Of a DNA stretch of 64,000 nt, positions 11,345-21,538 are shown in pieces. Below the pieces are notes generated by a model. That model ran no database searches and was not told where the DNA came from. It worked only from the letters and a program-made list of their open reading frames with translations. Origin of the DNA: Phoronis australis (lineage: Eukaryota > Phoronida > Phoronidae); assembly GCA_002633005.1 (NCBI GenBank), contig NMRA01000342.1, positions 416,301 through 480,300 of the forward strand, in the 5' to 3' direction. The position numbers and the translations under genes were made by a program. Position 1 is the stretch's first letter, and each line of letters begins with the position of its first letter.

Positions 11345-12330
11345 TCACGATTTAGACTTTGGAAATGGAAATGCAAACTGTTAGACCTACTCACGGGGCC
11401 CATGGCCGAGTTTGAGGAGGACATTAAGTGCAAATACCTGTTTTCTGGGCTGGTCAAAAGGTTTAGAAATCTGCAATAGTTGATCCCTCATAAGGGGTGA
11501 GGACAAGATATTGCAGAACTACTGGACCCGTTTTGAAGCCCATGTTAAACCCAACTCCAAGTGAACTTGTGTCTGCGTATGAACTAAAACAAGACAGTGA
11601 TTCTCTTGAGGAAATCATTACTGCACTTAAATCCTTGGACATTGATGCAGGGTACCCCTGAGAACACCACGACACTAGGTTTATGAAAGATTTCTTTAAT
11701 TAGTATTCGGAGTGAATTCCGACCGTGCCAGAACAGAATGGTTCAAGGAAGGGAATGCTCCTACATTTACCCGCACCAGACATTGAACAAGGCCGATGAG
11801 TCTGCTGAGTCACACATAAAACTTATGCAACCCTAAGGTATTAATGCCATCTCACCCCCAAAGTCTCAGCTGACCCGCTCTTCCTGGTCATCCGGTCCGA
11901 CCCGGCGAGCCTACTCGCTCTGATCAGAACCGCGAGCATCGAATGTAATCTGAAAAAACTGTTTGGGTCATCCCCACGCCCTCACAAGTGCCCTGCTAAG
12001 AATGCCCAATGTCATAAGTGCTATGATGCGGGTCACCATGGTAGTCGAACACATCATGTGTAGCCTAGAGCATGTGAATTGGGAAACGGAAACACGTACA
12101 TCTACTTGATACGCCCGCCGAGAGCACGAACATTGTGCAGCCGCCAAGTACATTTCTGGGGTGATAAAAGTGATCTCCTGTCCCACCCGTATCTTGCATG
12201 TTGCCACAAACGCAGAGAGGGCCCTCCACTAGCTAGAGCTGAGTGCGAGTCCGGAAGGCCCGTCTCACCGATTCGTGTCGCCAAAGATTGAGACGTAGGT
12301 GCAGAAGCTAATGTTTTACCAAAGGACGTA
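11345..12330 (+). pseudogene. Ty3/gypsy retrotransposon gag relic
   Basis: Frame-shifted but recognisable capsid-like reading followed by a zinc knuckle in which the last ligand is His rather than Cys (spacing C-x2-C-x4-H-x4). Many stops. It is the 5' part of the same dead element whose pol end lies at 12.6-14.3 kb. The reverse transcriptase core is not recognisable between them. Confidence 0.6.
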
Positions 12331-12469
12331 TGACTACAGTTACAGCCAGACTGGCACGTCTAAGTACATCAATGTTTACACTGGAAGCTTACGGTGGTAC
12401 TGAGATCTCCAGTCTGAGCAGTACGTACACCCAATAGTGCTCAAACATTGCGTAATTTGTCGAAATCTG

Positions 12470-12626
12470 CCTCCCGTTCTGTAACGCTAGGACCTCGCTA
12501 AAAACCAAGACTTCGCGAGATTACGTGAGATATTGCTGTGAAATTTGAATGAGAGCACGTGACTTTGACTAGGTTTTAGCTAGGTCCTAGCGTAGGTCCT
12601 AGCGTCTAGTGAACGCACGCCGGGTG
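12470..12626. mobile_element. MITE-like element, GTTCAGTAACGCTAGGACC family, copy 1
   Basis: About 150 bases with imperfect inverted ends built on CGCTAGGACC. The motif is repeated internally near the right end. A second copy lies at 29900-30052. It sits between the gag and pol parts of the gypsy relic. Confidence 0.7.
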
Positions 12627-12639
12627 TGTGTGCTGTTGT

Positions 12640-14290
12640 ACTGGGCAACCTGTTTACTATGCTAGTCATTCTTCATTCGAGACAGAAATAAGATATAGCA
12701 ACATTGAAAGAGAGATCCTCGCAGCCTGTTGGTCATAAGAAAAACTCCACCACTTCATTAGGGCAAACGCGTAATTCTGGCAACAGATCACAAAGCATTG
12801 GAAAGCAACTGAAAGAAATCTATCGTTAAACGTCCCCTCGATTACAGCGCCTCCTTTTGAGGATGTCCAGATGCAATGTAGATGCGATGTACGTGGCTGG
12901 AATTATTAATGCAGTTGCAGATGACTTATTCCGTGTCATTAACAAGAGTATGCCGGACTAGGACTCACCAGACATCTCTGTGATAGGCTTCAATGCTATT
13001 ACCAATAGAATACCTGCGCGCACTCAGCCTAAAAAATGGGGGGCTCGAATTTTTGAGAATATGGACGTTTTACTAAAAAACGAGGTACATTCAGAGCCGT
13101 GAATTGTGCATTTGCCGAATTTTTAGTGGGCTTTTGTCACGTTTTCTACTTCTTCGGACTTTTTGTTTCTCTCAGGCGGACCTTTTTGTCCACTTCGCCA
13201 AATGGAGGGCTCGTTCGAGCCCCCTGACCCCCAAGGGTGCGCGCATGGAATACGTGCAAGACCTGCCAAGCTTCATGAGATAAGAGTTGACAGCAGACGT
13301 TTTAAGACTATCTGACTATCTCATCTGAAGGATGTTGTGTTTGATGGTTGTCGCGAAACCATAAAAACTGACCCCAAGACCTGAGGGAGTACTGAATTTC
13401 AAGGAGGACATCAGTGTGGAAAACGGCTTACTTTTCAAGGAGCACCGGGTTAATATCCTCCCACCATTGAGAAAACAAATGTTAGAGCTGATTCATCAAG
13501 TCGCCTTAGAGTCGAGAAAAGTTTGCTGAAAGTCAAAAAAGTGTATTCTGGCCCGGTATTTGCAATGAAATAAAGCTGATGACCCAGACCTGGTGTGCTT
13601 AGAATTATCTAAGCAGCAACAAAAGGACCCACTCCCACCGCACGCCATACCGACATACCCCTGGCAACGAGTTGGCACAGATTTATTTGACTTCCAGGGA
13701 CCTACGTATCTGCTTGTTGCTGACTACCACAGCAAATTCCCGTTCATGACCAACTTTTGCGGAAAATGTGGATAATGAACCGCGCGTTACAGTTCAAAAG
13801 AGTTTGGAAAGTGTGGGTGATTACTCATAGCAGCAGCTCTCCGATGTACCTTCAGAGTAACGTTTTCGCCGGAAAAACGGTACAAACCGTGAAACAGATC
13901 CTGAAAAATACACATGAATCTGGCGAAAACTTCTATCTTGCGATGTTGAACTACCGTACAACGCCTTAAGACAAACAGTTGTTCTCCCCGCCAACTATGC
14001 TCAATTCGAGAAGTTATCGTACCCAGTTACCTACATGTATCAGATGGTCCCACGGTGTGGAAGAAAATCTGGAACAAATTCAGGTGCGGTAAAATCGTCA
14101 AAAGGCGTATAACGAAAGAAATGCAAGACGTCCACACCCAGCAACCGGTTGTAGTTTACCAACCCAGCTCTAAGACTTCGACATCGGCTACAGTCATGAA
14201 AAAGGCTGACGAGCCACGCTCATACGTTTTGAAAACCCAGGATAGGGCTGAATACTGTCGTAACCGCTCTATGGTCAAACCTTTTAGAGT
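12640..14290 (+). pseudogene. Ty3/gypsy pol relic (RNase H, integrase and C-terminal part)
   Basis: In order: an RNase H segment, a pre-integrase linker, the integrase start with PWQRVGTDLFDF followed by the LLVADYHSKFP strand, then the post-integrase region with DEPRSYVLKT. Stops and frameshifts throughout; no LTRs located. Dead element, interrupted by the 234-base MITE at 13014-13247. Confidence 0.75.
13014..13247. mobile_element. MITE nested in the gypsy relic, TGCGCGCAC family
   Basis: Inverted ends TGCGCGCAC/GTGCGCGCA extend into GGGGGGCTCGAA and its inverse. GAATAC flanks both sides (13008-13013 and 13248-13253), a plausible target duplication. A related copy lies inside another MITE at 20121-20264. 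Confidence 0.7.
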
Positions 14291-14314
14291 CATCGCCAGA
14301 TTCTCATGAACCCT

Positions 14315-14441
14315 TTTGACGCACGCATGTAAGCGAGAGCAAGCCAAGTGACGGAGTAGCGAACGTCCAACGCGCTACTGTTTGGGAAATGATGTTTGAG
14401 TCAAGTTCACCGATGAAGTTGTTGCTTCCAGCTGATTCACC
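14315..14441 (-). pseudogene. Decayed duplicate of the LamG2 central exon
   Basis: Closely resembles the functional exon at 37817-38164: the acceptor CAG, the GESAGS start, the GELDSNI strand and the W-L-A core are recognisable. A one-base loss after SNI shifts frame, and homology stops at about 14315, next to the gypsy relic. Homology also runs into the upstream intron (CACCCTGCAACAGTGCAA versus CACCCTGTAATAGTGTAA), so the copy came from genomic duplication, not from an mRNA. Confidence 0.85.
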
Positions 14442-15631
14442 CTGCAACAGTGCAACTGTTGTTGTAAGCGTGTTGTGGTAGGTATTAAGACTAGGACCCA
14501 CTACCATCACACTTTTCAAAATTCAACTCCAAAGCTAACAGCTCACACGTCTAATAGTAATCGAAGAGAGCCCGCACGCAATTGGCCATTTTCAAGTAGT
14601 CTCGGGTAAAGTTAAATAGACTAGAATTTCCGGCGCGGACACAGGTAACGTGGCACTGCAGCAAATTTGGCTTAACAATTTCCTGGAGGACGATTTTCAA
14701 TCACTTACAATGTTTGTCACCGTCCTGATGCTAAGCATCATTTTTCCAGTTTGCGTACAATGGTGACTGCAAAGTAGGCCAACAAACTTGAACTAGAAGG
14801 TGACTGCCAGTGAGGACCGCAATAACTCTTTGTGCAATCTTGTTGCTGACGTCATGGCATATATGATGGTGATGATGGCGATTCTGATGCTGATCAGTGT
14901 ACGTTTACCTTCTGGCAATTAAAGTTATTGCAATAGGAGACAGCTGGTTGGATACTGTGAGTGGTGGTGAGAAGCACAGATGTTCAATTGTCGATGCGTT
15001 GGAATACAAATTGAGTGAAACTTTCAGAAGAAAGTACAGTTTTATAGCTCAACTAATTCACCAAATGACCTCAAATTTCGGGATTGAAACGTGTTTGCAT
15101 AAACAAATCGCACCGAGGTTTTCCGTAGATAAGCCCACCCGATGAAACGCCCATGACGAAGCAGATTTTGTATGAAATGAACTTACCTTGAAACCATGGA
15201 AAACTGCCACTAGATAAAACGGACAGACTTCTGCACTGCTTAGATTGGATTAGTTTATACGAGGTTATCGAATTAATACGGCAGACTAATTTCCGTTTAT
15301 AATAGGGGTATCGGTGAACTTCTTATGGTTCATTCGCGTGTGCACGTGCTTGTAGCTTGAGCGTGTCTTTATATGATAAGGAGCAAGAATACACAAGGCC
15401 ACGCTATCGTCCATTATGTCAAGTGGTTAAGGTACTTTTACGTCTTTGGTACGGCCTTCACTGTGAGGTCACCCCATCAGTGCATCAATTGTTTATAGTA
15501 TTGCATATTTTTATATTGAAAACGAAAACGTGCTTGTTCGACCCATTGAAATGTGGCGTTACCCGTCGTCTCAGTTAACAGTATTGTTCATTTTTCGTTT
15601 AGGGTACACAATGAAAATATTGGTTTTGCAG
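14442..15631. other. Repeat-poor stretch, intron relic or intergenic
   Basis: The first tens of bases still resemble the intron upstream of the functional LamG2 exon. Beyond that I see no gene, only short ORFs. Confidence 0.4.
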
Positions 15632-15654
15632 TGGCGGATCTACGGGGGGGGGGT

Positions 15655-15768
15655 NNNNNNNNNNNNNNNNNNNNNNNNNNNNNNNNNNNNNNNNNNNNNN
15701 NNNNNNNNNNNNNNNNNNNNNNNNNNNNNNNNNNNNNNNNNNNNNNNNNNNNNNNNNNNNNNNNNNNN
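15655..15768. other. Assembly gap (114 N)
   Basis: A run of N. It begins in a G-run of a CAGTGGCGGATC-type MITE (from about 15631), so sequencing or assembly probably failed in that repeat. Confidence 1.
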
Positions 15769-15770
15769 TA

Positions 15771-16060
15771 GGTCTCGCGACGGACCAGGCCAGCTTGATT
15801 TGTGTAGATGTTGAGTTTCAGTGTACTTCTGGTCCCTCGGCGAACTAGTCTTGTGATTTTTTTACCAAAGTGTGCTTTGTAAAACTATTTATCTCAGCCA
15901 GTACTGTTTGGTCCCGCGACAGATCGACTATTTTTATAGGGATAATAAGCACAGGTGTACTCTTTGTCTCGTGACGGACCAGGTCAGCTTTTTGTGTACT
16001 CTCAGTGTACATCTGGTCCCTCTGCAAACTAGTCCAGTGTATCTTTTCACCACTGTGCAC
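15771..16060. repeat. Tandem duplication, about 194-bp period
   Basis: GACGGACCAGG followed by a TCTGGTCCCTC / GAACTAGTC block at about 15780-15855 recurs at about 15974-16040 with a few changes. It directly abuts the assembly gap, so copy number may be underestimated. Confidence 0.75.
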
Positions 16061-16620
16061 AGGATGTTTTGGTTTCGTGAAACTGTTTTCATATGATTTG
16101 TTTCCTGATAGATTTGACGTTTTTCAATTGTTTGTCAACGTGATTCAGCTTAATAAAGTGATACCTAATTATTTATTGTCGCTTTTTGACTATGAGTTGA
16201 GAGCACCATCGTTCGCCAGTTTTTCTTGTAACGAGACAGAACACATGTTTATTTCCGGACGAACAGTACGGGTCTTCGTTCTTAACAACTTGAGGCTGCT
16301 GTTACGCGATCATCTGATATTCAAGTTTTTACGCCCCGTCGGTGCTCCTTAATTATGCTCTTGAATATTTGGAAATTGTCTAAACCCCTGTGTACACACC
16401 ACACTTTTCGTATGCTAAAAAAGGTGTGTGTAAGCAGATGTTCCAACAAAAATTTTTGCTGGTGGCGTGACTCATACCCAGATGTGCACAATATGGTATC
16501 ACGAAACGTATGTGCCAAGTTCATGTGACGAAATCTAGAAGGGTTTTTAATTATCCTAAGAAAAACTCCAGAGACATGTTAAGTGCCAGAAACTTACCAG
16601 GATGCATGGAAATTTCACTA

Positions 16621-16735
16621 TTTGGTTACAAACCCCCCTCCCGACCTCCCCCCGCTCGGCGCCACGCGCCTACGATTCGACCTTGGCGGGAATCCTAAAC
16701 CCCCCCTTGCTGAAAACGTAGATCCGCCACTGCCG
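16621..16735 (-). mobile_element. CAGTGGCGGATC-family MITE, copy
   Basis: Ends GATCCGCCACTG on the plus strand, with C-runs inside. Closest to the copy at 17664-17795. Confidence 0.65.
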
Positions 16736-16814
16736 GTTTTGGATCGGTTTTTGGCCATGTACAGTAACAATAATGTTTTAGATTTTATTTATTTCTTGTA
16801 CTGAACACAGTGTT

Positions 16815-16866
16815 ACATAGGCGGATTTAGGAGGGGGGCCTAGAGGGCCTGCCCCCCCCCCCTTGG
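16815..16866 (+). mobile_element. CAGTGGCGGATC-family MITE fragment
   Basis: Starts with TAGGCGGATTTAGGAGGG and ends in a C-run and GGCTGCCAC. About 50 bases only. Confidence 0.45.
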
Positions 16867-17477
16867 CTGCCACAAAAAATAAAACAGCCAGAGCGTAGGG
16901 AAATGCTGAGTTTATTAATTAACCCCGGTAATTAAAATTATACGGATGAAAAAAGATTTAAATGTGTGCAGTTTTAGTGTTGGGGGGGGCTCAAATCCAA
17001 TTTCAAGTGTCAAATTCGGAACACGGCGCATTCGTAACGGAACTATGGCTAAGTGTAGGCTCTCTCGCGATATCCCAGGCGACCGTTTCCGTCGTCTGCT
17101 CCACTGTGCAATGAAGAAAATTTAATTCATTTTTTAAAGAAAATGGAACCTGAGTGACGATGAAAAAACAGAATCTGCTGGTAAGATGTGAATTTTAATC
17201 GAAGCCTTAGTGAATCACTTAGAAACTTGCAATACTCTCTTTGTCAAACCTTATCTTAAGATGATTTCCAAAGCAATCCCGTCATTATTGCCAACACGAA
17301 AAACGGATTTGGTGTTTTGGGCATTTGAAGACTATTTTAAATACGACAAATTTGTTAAGAATTGATGGCACGGCAAAATATAAAACGTGTAATAAGCATT
17401 AAAAAAGAAGTAGGTTTCGCACGCAAACGCTGTGGACCATAAACAAGTAGGTCTTCTAGTAACAATTAGTAGTTAAA

Positions 17478-17552
17478 TCGTGGTGGAGTAGTTGTAACGC
17501 ACGCCCGCTCTATCCGCCAGGTCGTGAGTTCGAGTCTAAGGTACCGTCAAAT
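17478..17552 (+). repeat. tRNA-like sequence (tRNA-derived SINE head)
   Basis: A-box-like TGGAGTAGTTGTAACGC and B-box-like GAGTTCGAGTCTAAG at tRNA-like spacing. Acceptor pairing is poor, so this is read as a SINE promoter region rather than a tRNA gene. Confidence 0.45.
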
Positions 17553-17663
17553 TTTTCTATTTGACACGTTCTCCGTGTTTTTTTTCCTTTTTTGCTTGGA
17601 TAATACTTCAGGAATCAAGGAAAATGCTTGATTTTTAGAGGTAAAAACAGAAAAATTTCCTGG

Positions 17664-17795
17664 GCGAACCCCCCTCCCGACCTCCCCCCATTTGGTGCTA
17701 TGCGCATCTACAATCATGGTTCAGTTTGCGCAAATGCTTACAGCCGGACAAAATGTTGCCCTCCCCCTTGTGATATCCTAGATCTGCCACTGTGT
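17664..17795 (-). mobile_element. CAGTGGCGGATC-family MITE, copy
   Basis: Ends GATCTGCCACTGTG. It shares the CCCGACCTCCCCCC opening with the copy at 16621-16735. Confidence 0.65.
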
Positions 17796-17799
17796 TATA

Positions 17800-18770
17800 C
17801 ATTCTTTTTCCGTTCTGGCTTTCTATAATACATATACAGTCCCTGGTTCTCTAAATTTATTTTACGTCCCTATTTCGCTTCACACAGCTCGTTACACGGG
17901 AGACAACTTCTTCAAGTCACAACAAAAAGACAGGGGGCACAAGTGAAAACCCAGAAACAACCGAACAGTAGTAACTTTGACAGTTTCTCCAGAAACGTCC
18001 TTTTTCTACGAAGTGGCCAAGCGCGGAGCTTTGCATGGTTATTGTTGGATACCCGGGGTGGCTAAAATGGTATGTCAGGCAACCAAATCTGTACATAGAG
18101 TCTCGTCCATGCGGAATTTGTTGCAGTTACGGCTATATAGGGCCCTAAAAGGTATCCACATTTGGTCAACTTCAGGATTATTTTTAAAAAATTCCATTTT
18201 TGTATGAGAAGCTATATAATATATAGTTTTATGATTTTCGTGAAAAAATCAACAGTTATACAAAATGAAAGCGAAATAATGTAAAAAATGTGAGTGCATT
18301 TTTTGAGGTTTCATCTTGAAAATTTATATTTAGCGAAATTTGGTCATGTTAGTGATACCGTTGTTCAGAAATACCGGAACAACGCTCTGCGCTTGCGCGA
18401 ATCCAGCCTCGCCAGTCTCTCATTCAAAGGCATGTTGAACTTCCAAAAAGAGCTTTCTTGCAGGTCAGTGGAGTAACGGAGTTTATTTGGCCATAGGCGA
18501 CCTAATGTGTGAGCATAAATGAGCCTTCTCTGAAAATTAAAGTGAAGCGTGTTAAATTATATTGGTGTAGATTAGATTTAACTTACATTGACTTGTTTAT
18601 AAAATACTTGGGTATTTTTATGTCAAATAAGAGATTATCTAACATGCCGTTGACAACTTGATTTGTCCTTTACCATTTACTAAGACGAACAGAATTGTCA
18701 AATGAGGTTCTTATGTACAAGTACATGTACCTTGATATCAGCATAGTTACGTAGCAGTCCTTAACTCAAA
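17800..18770. other. No supported feature
   Basis: AT-rich. I see no gene or recognisable repeat apart from short ORFs. Confidence 0.4.
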
Positions 18771-19209
18771 CTTCGTTGAAAACGTACACGACTGCACTTT
18801 TTGTTTGGCGGCTTAATACAGACTCGCTCGAGAGATATAGCAGACAAACAAAGTAAAACACTGGTTATATTTTGAGATCGTATGTCTCATCATCACGAAA
18901 CGAGTGAAATGAACATAATATGAAGAGAACCATAGACATCTTGAAGCGAACTATACAGTGAAATACACGGCGACTGACAGCAGGCAGAGGGGCATACATA
19001 TGCAGTGAGTGTGAACGTATCACACTGTAGGAAACCCACAAATACATAAAAAAGAGCCAGGTGCGGTTGTGTTTTGATTTGTTTTTCTGTTATGTCTTTC
19101 GGTGTTTTGCTTCATAGTTGCACGCCTGAAGAAAGGAGATTGTTTAGAGACTACGAGTGAGTCTGTATTAAGCTGTCAAACAAAAAGTAGAGTGATGTTT
19201 TCAACGAAG
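18771..19209. mobile_element. 439-bp MITE with about 60-bp inverted ends
   Basis: The left end begins CTTCGTTGAAAACGTACACG and runs through CTTTTTGTTTGGCGGC and TTAATACAGACTCGCTCG. The right end is its inverse with scattered changes. No coding capacity. Confidence 0.75.
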
Positions 19210-19448
19210 TACCTTGATAACGGAACAATTTTTACTTATTCCTTTCACATTTGAAGCGTATAACTTACTGGAGTTTTCATAATTGTCAGTGTATTGTATG
19301 AACTCTACAGGTTCCCGTCACCCACTTGTATACAACTATGTACATTATTGCAAAAGTAACAGAATTTGTAAGCCATCGAGATGAATTTAACATAAAACTT
19401 GTCCTGAAGATATGTCCTTTCTCACATGTCACTTTGAGGGCTCACGGT

Positions 19449-19454
19449 TTTAAT
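19449..19454 (-). terminator. Candidate poly(A) signal ATTAAA of the LamG/discoidin/PAN gene
   Basis: ATTAAA on the minus strand, about 125 bases after the stop. The second most common animal signal, but a hexamer alone is weak evidence. Confidence 0.3.
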
Positions 19455-19577
19455 TTATGGTTGCATTTTTAAAGTTTTAAAATTCATTTTTCTATGCGCC
19501 GTAAATCCCTCATTCCATTTTTGGAGATTTCATATGAAGAATCTGAGATGATTAAAATGGCACATGAAACACACAAT

Positions 19578-19861
19578 CTAGTACTTCGTGTTTTGGTCCA
19601 TGTCAGGCACCACACTGAAATGTTCATATTCTGAACCACGGTCTTCAAAATCATCCTCAGTCAGTTGATGATGTGGCTTGTCTCCTAGTTCACATGTTTG
19701 ACTAACGGGGGCGTAATTGATCCCATGGCACGATACGTTCTGGACACACTGTGCGAGGCACTCTAGCTCATTCTGTGTTGTTGTAACCGTGTGTATATTT
19801 CTGCTTGCCAGAACTTTGTTTCCAATTACAGCTTTCATTTTGCTGAAGGACGACATTGGAC
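19578..19861 (-). CDS. LamG/discoidin/PAN gene exon 13: PAN/apple domain and stop
   Basis: Acceptor TCTCTCATGTAG, phase 1 in, TAG stop. 93 residues. The PAN core has four Cys: ECLAQCVQNVSCHGI followed by SQTCEL. The protein ends about 30 residues later with an acidic tail and no GPI-like or membrane segment. Confidence 0.88.
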
Positions 19862-21475
19862 CTACATGAGAGAAAACAATATTACATTCCATAGTCCAAA
19901 TCACAATAACTCTTGCATCAACGAGTCGGCACTCTTGAAGACGCATTGCTTAAACAAAACCACTTGTATTGTTCGCACACACGTTATTTGACATTTACAA
20001 ATTAAAACACATTGCTCAGGAACATACGCTTCAGTATTTGACTTGCCTTTTTCATGGGCGGATCCAGGATTTTGAGTTATGGGGGCCAGGGCACAGGAAT
20101 AACAAGAATTTCGCCACATGTGCGCGCCCAGCCTAAAATGTAGGCATGCAGGGGTCTCGAATTTTTGGGTTTGTGAAGCTTATTACTAAAAAAACTATAA
20201 ACGGGGTTTGTTCAAGGCATATGCATTGTGCATTCACCCCTCGAGCCCCCCTGGGTGTACGCGAACGCATATGCTAGTCAGCAATTCGCACCCCGAACTG
20301 CCAAATGGAATTTTAGGGGGTGCATGGCCCCCTTGCCCCCCCAAATCCGCCACTGTTTTTTTTCTTACGAGAATCTGACACTACGAATGGAACGGCCAAG
20401 AATTAAATTAATATTAGAATAGGAAGATTTACAAAATAAATTAGTATTTCGATTCCTAATACTCACCTTCTCTGTAAACACAGTTTTTCATGGCCTGCTT
20501 TATCTGATGCGCATTGAGAGCGATGTCGTACAGTTGAACACAAGAAATTTTCCCTTTAAAGTAACGGGTGTCAGACATATCATCCCGTCGTCCAATGCGC
20601 ACGCCGTAACGAGTCTCCAACTCTAGTTGGCCTACATAATGACTATAAACTCTCTCACCGTCAATCCAAAACTTCGTCATGCCTGTGTGGTAGTCATACG
20701 TTATGGACACGTGCTGCCACCTATCTGATGTAAGCACAACCGAGGAAACGCCCAGGCCGTGATCGCCGTCACCATCGCCGATGTTAAAACGTATAAAAAG
20801 TTTTTTTTGACATGGGCCTAAAGCCCATATGTGAAGGCCATACGTCGATACCCCGTTGAGCTTCATATAGTTAAAGATAGGTCCGTCAGAGCCAGAAGAA
20901 CGTGGATATAGATAGGACATCCAAGTAAACGAATACCGGACGTCAATGTTACCACCAACGTTGGGAATTTCAACGTAGTCTGTAGTTTGACCAAAGAATT
21001 CAAAGGCGGTGTTTTTATCGTTTTTTAGTCCAGAAGTTAAGGAGGTGTCGCCGTGCACGCTAAAAGATGTTCCTCTCCCTGTTACGTCAGATGTCACATA
21101 ACGAGCACTCATTGGCCAAAGTGCAACTGGACGAGGTAACGAAGAACCTGCAAAGTTATTATAACTTTAAAACCCGTTCAAAATGAACAATTTCCAACAA
21201 CTTCATGAATTAGTCAAGAACTGTTCAGTTCCACGTCATAAACATTCGTATGATGTGTGACTCTTAATCATTCCATGAAAGAGGGTCTAGTTATAGTCTA
21301 TGTGTTTAGAGTTCGCCTTTAAAATCCATTGAACATTGTGAATCCAATTGGTTTCTTTAAGGGTAATAATGGCAGCTACCAGAAATCAATTATGCTACCA
21401 TGCACCAGGAAAATATTACGGGGTTCTAAGCTCAGAAAATTGTCGCTTAACCGGAGCGGGTACTGTGCTTGGAGC

Positions 21476-21538
<63 letters not shown>

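Noticed and set aside
17939-17972. Thr/Glu-rich segment (GTSENPETTEQ) resembling a stalk mini-exon
   Set aside because: It lies far beyond the stop of the Ly6-like gene and runs into a stop codon with no proper donor.
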